Below are positions 1-13,123 of a stretch of DNA of 64,000 nucleotides, in pieces. The first letter of the stretch is position 1. Every line of letters begins with the position of its first letter. The translations under genes and the position numbers were made by a program. This stretch comes from Myrica gale (taxonomy: Eukaryota > Streptophyta > Magnoliopsida > Fagales > Myricaceae). The DNA lies in the NCBI GenBank assembly GCA_963930655.1, contig OZ005611.1, positions 18,897,001 to 18,961,000 of the forward strand, given 5' to 3'. Under the pieces are notes generated by a model, which was given only the letters and a program-made list of their open reading frames with translations, was not told where the DNA came from and made no database searches.

Positions 1-101
1 GGTCCATTAATAAGTATTTCTTAAAATGAAGAAAAAAACAATAAGAAATAGAGACGTTGTAGCCACTATGTGAAAGGGACGAGGCAACAAGATATTAACA
101 A

Positions 102-474
102 GGGGAAAATATATTTTTCACCTACAAATTACCATAGGTTTGACACTTTGCACCATAAACTACCAATTTTGATACATTACACCCTCTAACTACCAAAATT
201 TGAGACTAAAATGACGATAATGTCCTTGACCCATTTTGTATATAGTAAAGATATTGTTGTAAATTTATTAATTTATCGAGGGTATTATTGTCAAATAGAG
301 GGTGCAAAGTGTTTAATATTAGTAGTTGGAGGGTGCAAAGTGTCAAAATTGATAGTTTAGGGTGCAAAGTGTCTCACATTGGTAATTTGAGGGTGCAATG
401 TCTTAAAAATAGTAATTTGGGATGCAAAGTGTCAAACCTATAATAGTTTGCGGGAGAAAAAATGTATTTTTCCC
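102..474. mobile_element. Mutator-type MITE with 9-bp target duplication
   Basis: A 373-bp non-coding element flanked by perfect 9-bp direct repeats TATTAACAA (93-101 and 475-483). Its two ends are inverted repeats of roughly 50 bp: the left end reads GGGGAAAATATATTTTTCAC and the right end reads the same in reverse with a few mismatches. Both ends carry the phrase GTTTGACACTTTGCA in opposite orientation, and degenerate copies of GGGTGCAAAGTGT are repeated inside the right half. A 9-bp duplication with long terminal repeats is the hallmark of Mutator-like elements, so this is a non-autonomous MULE. It ends about 115 bp upstream of the TATA box of the next gene. Confidence 0.8.
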
Positions 475-590
475 TATTAACAATTAGGCCACTAGTCCTT
501 GTCGAACAATCGTAGCTCCAAAAATCAACCCCACATAGCCAATGAGCAAAACCTTCTCCTGAGAACCGCTCGAACTTCCCGCTGAGAAAA

Positions 591-600
591 TATATAAATA
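591..600 (+). promoter_or_regulatory. TATA box of the BPA1-like gene
   Basis: TATATAAATA lies 187 bp upstream of the start codon at 787 and is followed by a pyrimidine-rich leader (about 625-780), as expected for a plant 5' UTR. It is the only strong TATA motif in the right place; transcription would start near 625. Confidence 0.6.
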
Positions 601-786
601 AAAGAAAAGACCCCAAATCCGTGGCTTTCTACGTGGATAGATCCCTCTCCTTCTCTGGTCTCTTTGTCCATTTTGTGCTGACTTGTTTCTCTCTGAGTCT
701 CCAGTACATTTTCTTTTCATCTCCCTCTGTCTCTCTGGACATCGGTTATCGCTGTCGATACTGTGAAGCTCTTCCGCAATCTCGAA

Positions 787-3700
787 ATGCCGGTGAGTTT
801 GTTTGCACAAATATGTTGTATGCGTCATTGGTAGTTATATTCGGGGCTTAGAATTAGATCCGTCGCGATTCGCAGCTCGTTGCCATTGATGCTGACAGAT
901 TTGATTGACGATATTGTCCGATTGCTAATGATCCGTATGGTTAAGGAATATGAGTGATTGAACCGACCCGTTAGACCCTTATAAACGCTTGATTTCGATC
1001 TTCATTAAGCCAAGGGACCTGAATTCAAGCAAAGAACTTAATGTGATTTGCATAGATCAAATCACGTATTTTCACGCCTTCTTTTTCTGGTCCTTTTTTC
1101 CGTTTCCATTTCCCATTTCATGGAAATGTGCGTCAATTTCGAGTTCAAGGAAAAAAATTGGATTTAGCATGCAAACCTCAGCCTACAATTGAAGTACATT
1201 TACCTCACCTACCTGTAATACCTTCTTAATTTTTGAGAGATTATCGATGGTCTGGTATGACTCGAGTCATGAGGGTCTTCTTACCAGACTAGTCTTCCTT
1301 TGCTTGTTGAAACGTTTGACTGTGCTCTGTTCGTTTCTCTTCTCAGTGACTATATGGATATCCTATGTTATATTTGACTGCAGTATGTTGCATATAACAA
1401 TGCTATATACGAAATGGTGCATATGTTCTTGTATGATTTAACTTCTATTTGCTTCTTTCCTGTTGGTGGTTTTAAAGCTTTCTATTTTGCCTCTAACCCT
1501 GAAAAAGCACCTTATGTAGCATTTTTCATTCAGGTCCCAGTGGACGATACTGATCAGGGGATTAGAACACTTCCCCAGTCAGCAATGACACCAAATTGGA
1601 TAGTCAATGTTTCAGATGTGAGGAAACATAATTTTAGGCATAGCAATTTCTACTGCCATTAACAGTGGAGTTTTGTCCATTAGCTGGATATTAGTAGCAA
1701 AGAAAGTGTTTCCTTCTAGAATTGCGGAATGCAAACATTTGCTTTTGAAAATTTTCAGCAATAACAAAATAGTAATTGTTTTAGCACTACCAATAGTTAT
1801 AGTAACAGTGTTTTCATATTTACATGGGACCTTGGAGGTTGTGAATGAGCCTCGGGAATTCATTAAAGTGAAAGACTTATTTCATTCAATCACTTAACTA
1901 CCTGTTTTTCAGTTTCAGTAACTACAACTCGTTTGGTTTTATGTACAGAGCTTGCACTGAAAGTTGTTTTTCACCTAGGTCCATTTTTTTAATTAATCCA
2001 GTCTTCAGCTTAAGTCAGTGTAAATAGCCGAAAAGTTTACTCCTGATTCTGTTGCTCCTTGGGGGAAAAGTGACAAGATTTATTTCTTCCTTTACTCCTT
2101 ACAGATAAAAACCGTTAAGGTCAGTAACATTTCACTAGCTGCTTCTGCAAGAGATATCACAGAATTCTTTTCATTCTCTGGTGATATTCAATATGTAGAA
2201 ATGCAAAGGTCAGTACATTTGAATTATATGCATACTAGAGTTCAAGGTACCCACATTCTCTAAAAAATTGGTTATGCTTTTGGCAGGGAAACTGATAGGA
2301 CCCAGCTTGCCTATGTTACCTTCAAGGATTCACAGGGAGCAGATACAGCAATGCTCCTATCGGTATGTTTATCCAGAGGGATGGCAGTTGGAACGGTTAA
2401 TTAATGAGATTTTCGCCAAAACTTTTTTCAGGCAATTAGGGAATGGAGGATAATTAATATGTGAGCCTTGAGGACCCCTAACTGTCAAAAACCAAAAACT
2501 TTGAAACTTAATAATAATTAATACAAGCATTAAGACTCTCTAAGTATAAAAAAGTCGACTAATTTAAATGGTAGTCCTGTGTGTGGAAGTCTCTTTTAGT
2601 CATGCTTTAGTCAGTCTTCTTAAGAGAGTGGCCACGCCATTTCGTGGCAAATGCCTTCATGAAGAAGTATCAAGGTCTCATGTGAAGGCAGTCACCGTGC
2701 CTCAAAGTGACCATGGAGGTGTCATCTTTGCATGCCTTCCATGACATTTAACATCTGTAGGATAGCAGTTGGATATATTATTTTTATTTCAATTGTTCTT
2801 ATTTGCCTACTCAGGGAGCTATAATAGCTGATCTTTCTGTCTCCATTACACCTTTTGATGGTTACCAGCTGCCCCCTGAGGCTACACAAAGCCTGGTAAT
2901 CCTTTAACCTGTATGCAATTATCTCTCTGTAGTTTCTGTGTCTTTTGAGGATGATTATCACTCTTATGCTACTTTTGCAGTGCAATAGCATTATCAGCGA
3001 GGAAATAAATACTGATTGGTCTATTTCTCTAGTTCAGGACGTATCTTTAGGTTCACTTTTCCTTTTCTTTTTTCGCAAACTGATATATCGGAGACCTTAA
3101 ACTTTCAAATACGAATAAAATAACATGCATTTTTACTTAAATGTAGAAACGACTTTATAGAGGATGATATGGGAAGTTAAATTCTAGATTTCAGATATTT
3201 CAAGGGTAGAAACAGCAAAACTTTTCCCTGTTTTTCCATGTATCACATATGGCATATGATACCAATAACAGATACACACGTGCATGCGCACCAACACATA
3301 TGTCTTTGTTTGGGGCTGCGGGTGATTTTTTTGTTGAGTGACATCCTTAATTTAAATTTCAGCAATGTAAATGCATATGGACTTGTAATTTCAGATGTTT
3401 TAATTGTGCTAAATATTTATACGTCTCATTTCAAGAATGCAAAAATTGTTTTTGCTTTCTGTGAGATTCTCTCCTTCGTGCGGTAAATATATCTGTAGAT
3501 GAGAAATGCAAACATGAACTTCAGAGTTTATGATGAACCGCCATATTTGTGGCCTAGTGATGTTATATCCGTGTCTTGTCAAAAGAAAATATCTAGGTGA
3601 CACCGACCTCATTCTGCAGGGCAGGTGAATCTGCTTTCCATTGTTTGACTTGTGTATTTTCCTGTATGGAGCACTTCGAAAGAGATCTTTTCTTTTTCCT

Positions 3701-4297
3701 GTATTGGGGGAGGGGGAAGGGTACAATTCCTTCTTTCTGAACTTTATATATGTTCTTGTAAAGGCGAAAAAAAAGCCAGCTGCTACTGGTTCTACTATTA
3801 AGAAGGCTGAAGATGTAATGAGCACTATGCTTGCTAAGGGTTTCGTCTTGGGAAAGGATGCCATTAACAAGGCCAAATCCTTAGATGAACAGCATCACTT
3901 GACATCAAATGCCTCTGCCGCAGTTGCTTCCATTGATCGTAAAATGGGTCTTACTGAGAAGCTAAGCATTGGAACAGCTATTGTCAATGAGAAGGTGAGA
4001 GAGATGGATAAGCGGTTCCAGGTATCTGAGAAGACGAAGTCTACTTTTGCTGCTGCGGAACTGAAGGCAGTGAGTGCAGGATCTGCTATTATGAGCAATC
4101 ATTACGTATTAAGTGGAGCTTCATGGATTTCAGGTGCATTCAGTGCAGTGGCTAAGGCGGCTGAGGATGTGACAATGATGACACAGGAGAAGGTTGAAAA
4201 GGCCGAGGAGGAAAAAAAGGAGATAATTTACAAGGAAAGGACAGGGCTCATCAATGACTATGCACAAATTCATCTTGACGAGTCTTATGCAGCATAG
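787..4297 (+). CDS. BPA1: BPA1-like RRM protein (binding partner of ACD11 family), 5 coding exons
   Basis: Predicted coding exons are 787-792, 2105-2208, 2287-2362, 2815-2895 and 3764-4297; all borders are GT..AG and phases agree, giving 266 residues. The first coding exon is only ATG CCG, joined after a 1.3-kb intron to the RRM. RNP2 (VKVSNI, residues 6-11) and RNP1 (RTQLAYVTF, 41-49) mark an N-terminal RRM of about 75 residues. Exon 5 encodes the family's conserved helical, alanine-rich part (KKAEDVMSTMLAKGF..GKDAINKAK, then EKVREMD..QVSEKTKS) ending in an acidic coiled segment and HLDESYAA. In Arabidopsis, BPA1 binds ACD11, a sphingolipid-transfer regulator of cell death, and relatives act in immunity. 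Which paralogue this is cannot be told. A larger open frame starts at 3641 but its first 41 codons are intron. Confidence 0.9.
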
Positions 4298-5695
4298 CCT
4301 CCAGTAGTCCCGGTCAATTCAGCTGATGAATCATACAACTCCTGCGGATTTTTCTTTCTTCTGCAAAGTTGGACAACTACTATATTTGTCCATGATATAC
4401 TTCAACAGGAAGGATTCTGTGACGTTTGGTTGCCCCCGTTTTACAACAGCATTAAGCCACAATAATTACATCCTTTGAAATTTTCTGGCTCGCTCCTTAG
4501 GCTTCCATTGAACTCAAATGCATGTAGATAACAATGTATAGCTGCCTCGGAGATCCGATCTCACGTTAAGCTGCTCTCAGCTGATCTCAAGTAAAGTTGT
4601 TCTTTTGGTTTATTGAAATATATCCTGCCTGGCAATATTATGGGAACGTGTGTTTTTTTGCCTGGAAAGAGATTCACGTGTATTTTCTTTCAGGTAAATT
4701 ATATGAAAGCAAGTTATTTTAGCGTATATATTTAGCTTGTAGTTTGTTTAGGTTCAATTTGATATTAGGCGTTAACTTCTGTGTTACAGTACTCCAATAC
4801 CGATTTGTCCAATTTATTACTTCAAGCTTTTAATCTTGCTTCTATTCTTCTTACCATTGTTGAATGACCGGTAGACATCTGGGGCTTCTGATCTGGATCT
4901 GAAGCTCGGGAGATATTTATTGTTCTATAATAAAAAGTGCATGAAATATATTTGTTGGGGGTACTGTGAATATTGGTAAATGGGATATAAGAACTTGTTT
5001 AGATATAGATGGTGGAAAAATTCTTGTGCAAACCTAAAAAGCTCAAATTGTTTGGATACGGATCACTTGGATTTCAAGATATAAAATTTCTTAGAGAGAG
5101 AATTTTGAGAAACTTGAAAAACAATCGGAAGAAAATTTGAAATTGAACTAGTTTTTTTTTCATCGGATTTTCACTGGGGAAGAAGAAGAAGAATGGATAT
5201 TTGAGATCAGAGAATTGAGTTCTAAACCAATTTCGGGTTTAGCTTTATCCTTTATGTTTGGATGACAGAGAAAACACGTCCTTAAAATTGTACACAAAAT
5301 GGTTTTCCTATCTTTTTTATTTTAACAATAGCCCAAGAACGAATTCCTACAGGCTACAACGCGAATGACGGGGGGTCAGTCTAAAGATTTAAGACACCAG
5401 CAGAAGCTTTTGTCATTCGTTGCATATATAGGAACAAATTAGCAACAGATGACTTCAAAGGACTAGGGCTCGAGAGAAGAAATAGTGAGAATTTGTTTTT
5501 TCTGTTAATGGACAGTTTACAACAATAGGTCAATATTTGTTTACACTTGAAAAAGAATCATTTACTTCTAGCAATTTATCAGGTGTTCAAAAGATCACCT
5601 CGGGCTACCTTCACCCATGCCGTTGTGCCGAGTGAAGAAGAATGTCGAAAAAGTACTTTTCGAAGTTCCGGTTCCTTTCCTGCTCGCTTGCAATA
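4298..5695. other. 3' flanks between two convergent genes
   Basis: Holds the 3' UTR of the BPA1-like gene (GT/T-rich, with AATAAT-type signals around 4460 and 4610) and, from the other side, that of the SDS cyclin. No conserved reading frame, RNA gene or repeat with readable ends was seen. Confidence 0.5.
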
Positions 5696-8600
5696 TTATA
5701 GGTACCTTAGCATCCACTCGAGGCTCTGTTGCAGCACACATAATATTAGGAAACAGCATCGACTAGCTAACTTTCTATTAAAATAAACTACAAATTGGAG
5801 AATAAGAAAAACAATTTCTGGTGTTTAGCAATGCTTTTTGTTGATGGGACTAGTTCACGTTGCCACTAAAATGCGAGGAACTTCACGTAAGGAAACAGAG
5901 AGAGAGGATATCATTGTACTTTCCACACCTCTATACAATCGTTTAAATCATGATCTTCTGTTCTGATGTGAGTCTGCAAAAACATGTGATCGACTAAGTG
6001 AGTTTTGATGAATTAGGTTATGTGAGAACACAATCTCAAGGCCATGAGGCAATTAGTGCAACCAAATGGGGAGGGTGGGGGTTCTTATAAATAATAATAT
6101 CTCATATACCTAGATCGGGAATTGCTCAAAAAAGAAGAAAGTGAGTTAACAGAATGAAAACTATAAAAGTTGGAACACTTGCTCCCAAGAACAGGCACTG
6201 GCAAATAAACAGAACCTGTAGATTATATAATTCCGCCCAAATAAACAGAACCTGTATATGCATACCTCGATTACTCTTTGGTGCATTGCGTCTTGACTGC
6301 TTTCTAGAGAAGCCAAGATGACAAGAACAGCTGCAACTGTTGAGGGCCAGTACCCTAGCTGCTCATAGCCCGAGAGAACTAGCACTGCCAGGTACTTGGC
6401 CCTCTTCTCTACCTCTGCATCAGCTTTGGAAGCTTTCAGGTAGAACCTGTGACATATTTCGAATGAGCGTTAATAATAGAGGAACAGTACAAGAGCTGCA
6501 GTTACTCAGGGCTGAAACAACAAAAAAGGGTATACCACAAGAAGTTGAAGATGGTAGGCAAGAAACACTGGAAGTTGAGGACCTCTTGTACCAGCCATTC
6601 CATGGCCACCACTTCGCATCTGCTATACACATTGCTCCCCATGCGAAAATTCTTTTGCCGCACGCTACAAGCCATAAGAAAATTTTCAGTAACGAAAATT
6701 CTCGTCCATCTAGGCAAGCTTAAGAATTCTATCTATCGTATCTTGAGGGAACAGAATGCCAGATTTGATGATCATAACGTCCGGTCATTGAGATTATGGT
6801 TGAAATATACTTTAGTGCAATCAGCAACTAATAGAAGACAGAAGAGGGGCTAGAAAGTTCAGAGGGTGTGCCAGCAATTTGTTTGGGAACAGAGCACCAC
6901 TTAGATTGCTCTTGCAAGTTCAATAGTAATTCCAAAAAGTTTCAGAGAATAACCCATCTAAAGAAATCAAATTACTGTTTAGCCCTTAGCGGGGTGAATG
7001 AATGGCACTTGTGATATTATTCCGACGGTTTTCCTTTTTATGTGTTGTTTTCATTTTACCAGGAAATGGCTGCAGCACTAATTACTCTGATCATGTGGCG
7101 ATCGTATACATCTGCTGTACTAAAGTACGTATCCTTTGCATTTCGTAGTGAATCTGGTGGGCATAATCAAATTTTACTGGGTTATTTCAAGAGTCAGTGG
7201 AACTTATGCACCTGGGATGCGGTCGATAGATCCGCCAGTTAAGACTCTTTTCTTAGTGTTTTTTTTTAAAAAAAAATTCTCCAATTCAGCTAAAAAACAA
7301 ATATTATCAAGGGAAGTTTATGATTAGGAAAGATTAGAGAACTGTGATTTACCTGTTGTAAGGCTGATTCTCTTCAATCCTGGTAGCTAAGGTAAGACAG
7401 GCGATTCCGAGAATTTGAAGGCTCTTTTTGTCTCTGAAGAATCCTTTGGTAAGAAAGCGGTCAAGGAGGTTAACTCCGAGGAATATCGTCTCCTGCTGAA
7501 GCTTCTTTTCAGAAGATTGCTGGCCACTCATAGCAAATTGCACGGATTAGAAACTACCGAGTAACGAACGAATTAGTGAATAATACAAACAAGCTAGCAA
7601 TCAACTCACCCGGCCACCCCTCTCCCTTTTCAAATCCTAGTATTGGTCCTTAATAAAACAACAACATGCGTCCAAACCCACAGATGCAGAATTACTACAC
7701 AATTACGGTCGAGCGTTAAAAAGGCCAGAAAATAAAAGTGACGATGACGAGCATGTACTTGTCCAACATTATTCTCTGTCCGGCTACGAGTTTCTTTCAA
7801 TTTGCAATCTTAGTATACCGTTGGTGCTTGATGCTGAAGGTGATTTTTAATTTATATTTTCAGAGAGGATCCGCAGAGGACCAAATGATATAGTCGACCT
7901 TGTTTTTTTTTTCCTAAGCAAGCAAGAAGAAGAACCTTGTGGTTTCTGGCAGACTAAAATGAAACCAATCTTTTTTTTTCTTTCTTTCTTTATATGTTTT
8001 GACATTAGCGAATCAAGTTTTCTCAAACCGTCACCCTGAATCATCCCACTCGCAGCATATGCGCAAAACCCGTGAGAAAAAATCGCCCAACAAGCGTAAA
8101 CTGAAAACTGACAGCCTTGCTGCCATAGGCTAACTATTCGGTTAATGCGGCAATGCTAACATAAGCTACGGTGCCACAAAATTACGTGCTACTGTTAAAC
8201 CCTAGTTTGATAACCATCTCTACAATCCCTAAACCATACCTATATGCCCAAAAAACCGTCACAAATACGATACTATGCCACACGTAGCAACTATGCTTAA
8301 TGACTGAACCGCGGGCCCAAATTCCCTTATTAGCTACCCGAGAACACTGCATGCAATGATGCATCGATAATTTCCTTATATGTTGATGTGTCACAAAACG
8401 ACCTAAAGGAACAATTATTGTAAAATGAGGTCAATGTAGAGAATATTTGCTCCTCTCTAATGAATCTGCCTTCGTTGAACCTGTTTGCACTTTCCCAGGG
8501 TACAACTGTTGTTAGAGCACTGAAAGAGGTCGCCAAAACGGGGTAGTTCTTGTTCCGACTACGGCGATTAGTGTGTGAATTGTGAAAGGAAAGACGTGGT

Positions 8601-10107
8601 AACACACTAACACGGACTAACCTCAACGATCCAGTGGACCATCTGCGAGCGTTGTTGGAGGACTAGATCGCCGTATTCCATCGTGCAGTACTCCTCGGCG
8701 TAGTTATGTAGAAACACTTTCCTTCTCTCTCTTTCTCTCAACGCCTTGTAGCTCTCTTCGTCCTCTTGATCTTCGAACCTCAAAAACTTAATAATAAAGG
8801 TTTTGTTTAAAACTATATTAGGTTGGTAGTTAATAAATTAATTAAAGAAATTATATAATCCAAATAAGTAAAGACAACGTATTCTTTTGCTTGGTTGTCG
8901 ACAGAATTAACGCATGCAGAAGAGTGAAGCAAACGAATTGCTGGAGAAAACTCACGGTAGCTTGATCATGATACTCATTTTCAAGGGGAGAGGCGATTCC
9001 GCCGTCTACTACAGTGGTAGTTGACCTCGAGAGCCCCTCTCTGTACTGAACGAGCAGAGAGAAAGTATGTGAAGGAGTTGAATCTCCTTCCGACCTCTCC
9101 GAAAATTCGCTTCCAGAATCGAAGAAAACGGATGGTGAGTAATCCGAGAACTCCAGTTCCGAATTCTCCAGGAAGAATTCCGATTGGAGGTCTGAAAACG
9201 CTGTCTCGTGACTCGACGAGTACTCGGAGATGTCCTCGTAAGAGAATTGCTCTGTGCAAGCAAGATCGGAATCGAATTCGAATATCTTTTGCTTTTGGTC
9301 TACCGTCGATTCCGAGTTCGACACTGTAAAATTTGCATCGAAGAAATTTCCTGAAATATCTGAAAATTCAAATTCCAATGATCTGGTTTCCATTTGTTCG
9401 GTTGCTTCCTCAGGTAACTTTGCCACATAACATGATTCGACACCTGACGTAACCGAAACCAGATCGTTCTCCTTAATTTCCAATGGAAGTTTCCCATTTT
9501 CACCATTGAAAACCAAGTTTTCATATGAAACTTGCTCAACACATGAAATCTTTGATTTGGAAACCGCTTCAGATCCTTCATTTCTTTCAATTTGTTTTAC
9601 ATTTTCACTTTCCAAATTCAATTTGGAGGTTCTCTCTCCGAAAGGTGCGGCATCAGCTCCAGAATTCGACTCCACGCAAGACAACTCGGACATTTCCACT
9701 TCACCACCTATTTGTTCACTATTTTCCTTGTTTCTGTAATACGATCCGGTAACTCTACAAAATTGTGCGTCTCCATTAAGCTCTTTGGCCTGAACTTCAG
9801 ATTTAGAGCCTTCAATTACACCGAGCTGACCGTTTCTCAAGTTCGACCTCGCCTTGCTCTTCCATCGAATCGAGACTCTGCTCGAATCGCATGAAACTTC
9901 GCTGCCGAAGTACGAGCACGAGCTAGAGTCCATAGAAAACGAGAAACCAGAATTCACACGCTGAATAGTAGAATTCATAGACGAAAAGAGGATGGGAGAT
10001 ATCTGAGATCGTCTCCGGCGAGGTAGCTCCGACCGCTGCTTCTTCTTGATGTACGGCACTGGTTCCTCTTCGAACTTTCGCTTCTCTCGGCTTAATCTCA
10101 TTCTCAT
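5696..10107 (-). CDS. SDS: Meiotic cyclin SOLO DANCERS (SDS) homologue, 7 coding exons
   Basis: Exons on the minus strand: 10107-8956, 8786-8622, 7519-7353, 6664-6536, 6446-6266, 5973-5929, 5725-5696. All have GT..AG borders and matching phases, giving 622 residues, somewhat longer than Arabidopsis SDS (about 580). Residues 1-384 are a low-complexity, Ser/Glu-rich N-terminal region starting with a basic stretch ([23 protein letters not shown]), a likely nuclear signal. The cyclin N box spans exons 2-4, with MVHWIVE ending exon 2, then [17 protein letters not shown] and [16 protein letters not shown]. The C box is in exon 5 ([20 protein letters not shown]). The end is [12 protein letters not shown] is a meiosis-specific CDK partner needed for homologue pairing and crossover formation through DMC1. 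The exon 2 acceptor at 8787/8788 was chosen because it keeps phase; the one 8 bases downstream shifts frame. Confidence 0.93.
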
Positions 10108-11509
10108 TGTGAATGATTTTCCGGTTCGGATTTCAACTATAAATTTTAAAGAGAGTTGTCGGTTTTTTCAGTGATTGGATTCGCTCCTGTAGACGGTAAG
10201 AAATGAAAGAAAGAGGGAGGGACAGGACGGTTATGGAAGTTCCGGGCCGTGGAGGCTTTGAGGGGTAGGTTTTTTATTTTTATATATATGCCTTGAGCCA
10301 CGCCAGCATGACCATTCAAAGGTCAGATTGGTCTGTACTCTTAATTCACGCGATCTTTGGTGGGTCCCTTTGGTCTAGCTACCCAAGACCGCAAGACGAG
10401 TCTCATTAACATTGATGTTATTTTTGTTTTTGTGATAATCGTAGTCTAATTGTATTCCTAGAGATTATTTTGCAGTCCACAATGTGCCTCCTCTCTTTGC
10501 TATATGATTATTTCTAAGCTTGTCACGTACTTCATTGGTATCATATTTCTTGACTCTAAGATCTCTAGTTTATAATCTATATATTTTTAAAAAATAAAAT
10601 AAATAGATTTTGTACTTTCCCATTATGAGGTCATGATACTTTACATCCAAAATTATTTTTGTTTTTTGTCCCATTAAAGAGTGTAAATTTATGTAATATA
10701 GTCTAAGTTGCATTGTTGTATTAAATGGCCTAACCTAGATGATTAAGTTGCCTAAGTCTATTTCACTAATGAATCCTTTTACCTAATGCCCTACTTCTCA
10801 TTTTATATCTTTGTAAGTAATCAAATTGCTTAATGCGAAGATATGTGCTTTGATTAATTGTATTTATTTTTAATTTTCTGTTATGGGCCATGTGAATGTA
10901 TTTTCTTTATCATAAATTTTAATGCCCTTTCAATTATTAATTTGTTAAGCTATAATTTTGGTCTCTTGGTGTAATCTTTAAAAAAAAAAAAATCATTGTC
11001 TAATAAGTAAAAGAAGCAAATGTGGGGATGAGGCTCAGGCCGGATATGGCTGAAAATCTTGGATTTGTGGGCTTGAATAGGGTTTATTTGGTCTTGTTGA
11101 AACTAGGCTTGAACTAAGCGTAATTGGGCTTGCTATGGGCTAGAAAATCCAGCCCAAAAGCCAAGGGCAAACCGGCCATTCTAGGGAGATTACCTAAAGG
11201 AACAAATATTCATAATCAGGACATCTTTAAGTCTTTTACACAAATGGCATAATCTGACCTTGCCAGCGCAAAATGGCCAATCGAATGGCTTGCTTAGAAA
11301 TCATGTCTCAAGATCATAAGATCATTCATTATTTGTTTTTTTTGTCTCATAATATTAAATATATATATTGTCCTGATATTATATAATAGAGTAGTTCTCT
11401 GGCTATTAGATCTGCATTGATCTATTTTTCTTTCTTCTTAATTGCCTCAGCATCCAAGTTATCTATTTTCTCCTATTTTTTTGTGTAAATAACATTAATA
11501 TTTTTTCGA
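10108..11509. other. SDS upstream region and AT-rich intergenic DNA
   Basis: Contains the SDS promoter side (minus-strand TATA-like TTTATAGT near 10136) followed by AT-rich sequence with no reading frame of interest, no RNA gene and no repeat with clear ends. Confidence 0.4.
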
Positions 11510-12042
11510 CTTAACATACCTGGCAGTTCTTGGGGTTTGATCATTTCTCAATTTGGTCCTTGGGGTTTCATTTGTACCACACACGCCCTTGCTCGCCTTC
11601 GTTTTTTTAAGTCATTCCATCAACTCTGACTAAGCTCCTTAACGAAGAATTTCAACGTGGCTGATGGATTCCATATCAGCTCTCCAGATAAACAGTTGAG
11701 TTACACGTTCGAGCTAGACAACATCGTTTTTGTCCCCAATTTTAAGTCTGACATTCAGCCCAATTTTAAAATTTGTTGTTCATGGGATTGGGAATAAACA
11801 AGTCGAGCTGAATTTCAGATTTTAAAATTGGGGACAAAAACGATGTCGTCTAGGGCGAACGTGTAACTCATTAATATGCAGCCTGTTAGCCACGTTGGAA
11901 TTCTCCGTTAAAGAATTGGGCAAGAGTTGACGGAAGGACTTAAAAAAATGAAGGCAAAGTATAGAGACATGTGTGGTACAAATGAAACCCCAAGGACCAT
12001 ATTAAAAAAAGATAAAACCCCAGGAACTGCCAGATATATTAA
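11510..12042. mobile_element. Foldback (long inverted repeat) element, 533 bp
   Basis: The two halves are inverted copies of each other almost end to end. Left end CTGGCAGTTCTTGGGGTTT mirrors right end AAACCCCAGGAACTGCCAG with one mismatch; further in, CAATTTTAAGTCTG and the CATCGTTTTTGTCCCC phrase recur inverted on the other side. The loop is short, near 11780. No transposase frame is present and I could not find matching target duplications, so the family is unassigned; long arms resemble non-autonomous Mutator or foldback elements. Confidence 0.7.
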
Positions 12043-12594
12043 GCCTATTTTTTCATGTGTGAATAGGTATGTCACCTGTCTTTTTCACATTATGAAATTA
12101 TGTCACTTAAATTTTCTATCTTAGAAGCATCTATCCATTAAATTCATTATTTGATGGTCATTTTTGAATATAGGAAAATAATACTCAATATTATAAACTA
12201 TTATACACTTGAAAACTTCACAACCCAAATACGTAGAAAACAACATCGTGTTTCGAATAAGATAAAAAAAAAACACAGTACACTTAAATGTACTTATCAA
12301 GTAGTATTGTGTCCAAATAAAACAAAAGCACACCGAACCAAGTACTTAAGTTATACATTTATTATTTAAATACACACATAATAAAAACATCACACTTAGT
12401 ATTGTTTTCAAGCTTTCTCCTTCATATGACAACCTTGAATTTGTTGGAGACACTTTCTCACCTTGTCTTAGAGTCTTGGATATAAGTGTCGATGTGCATC
12501 CAAAGGTTAGTTGTCTTTTAAATCTAATTTGATGATGTCAAAAATCACCACAATGCTCGGAAGCTAAGTAAACCTGCAAGAATCACCAAGGGGG
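12043..12594. other. AT-rich intergenic sequence
   Basis: No gene, RNA or bounded repeat recognised. Confidence 0.35.
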
Positions 12595-13123
12595 TAAGGG
12601 TGGTCATATATTCCGGTTCCGGAATCGAATCCCATTTTAGGGAAATTCCGGAACCAGAACCGAAAATACCGAAATTTCAAGTTCCGGTACAATTTTTAAA
12701 AATTTCAAAAAAATTGTAATTTTAATTTAGAGTTTGTCTCTTTCAATTTGGATTATTTGATGAATGTTTAGTTGTTTACTTATTTGTATGGTTAATTATT
12801 TTTTTAGTAGTTTTTTTTGTAAATTTAATTTAGAGTTTATTTTGACAGTGTTTATTTTGTTTTGGAATTTAGTTGTTTAGTTGTAATTTTAATTTAGAGT
12901 TATTTGACCCACAAAACACAACTCAAAAAATTCATTTTTGCGTCAATGAGCCCAAATTAAATCTGTCTTTTTAGGCCCATATAAGGAACCAAAAATTTTG
13001 GTTCCAATTCCAGTTTCGTTCCGGTTTATTCTGGAACGGAACCAAAATAATAATTTTGATTCGGGTGGGTACCAGAACTGGAATGGCTCATTTTAGTTCC
13101 ATCTGTTCCGATGCCCACCCTTA
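12595..13123. mobile_element. hAT-type non-autonomous element
   Basis: Starts TAAGGGTGGTCATATATTCC and ends GATGCCCACCCTTA, inverted 9-bp cores TAAGGGTGG/CCACCCTTA. Both subterminal regions are filled with CCGGTTCCGG-like, GGAACCGAAA-like motifs in opposite orientation, while the centre is AT-rich with repeats of AATTTAGAGTTTA. Flanks AAGGGGGT and GAAGGGGT form an imperfect 8-bp duplication (6 of 8). The TIR resembles that of the element at 26129-27157, which has a perfect 8-bp duplication. Confidence 0.65.

Noticed and set aside
3409-3876. 155-residue minus-strand frame over BPA1 intron 4 and exon 5
   Set aside because: It is the shadow of the conserved plus-strand exon and has no family resemblance.
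9021-9894. Several plus-strand frames of 75-102 residues inside SDS exon 1
   Set aside because: Antisense shadows of the Ser/Glu-rich SDS N terminus.
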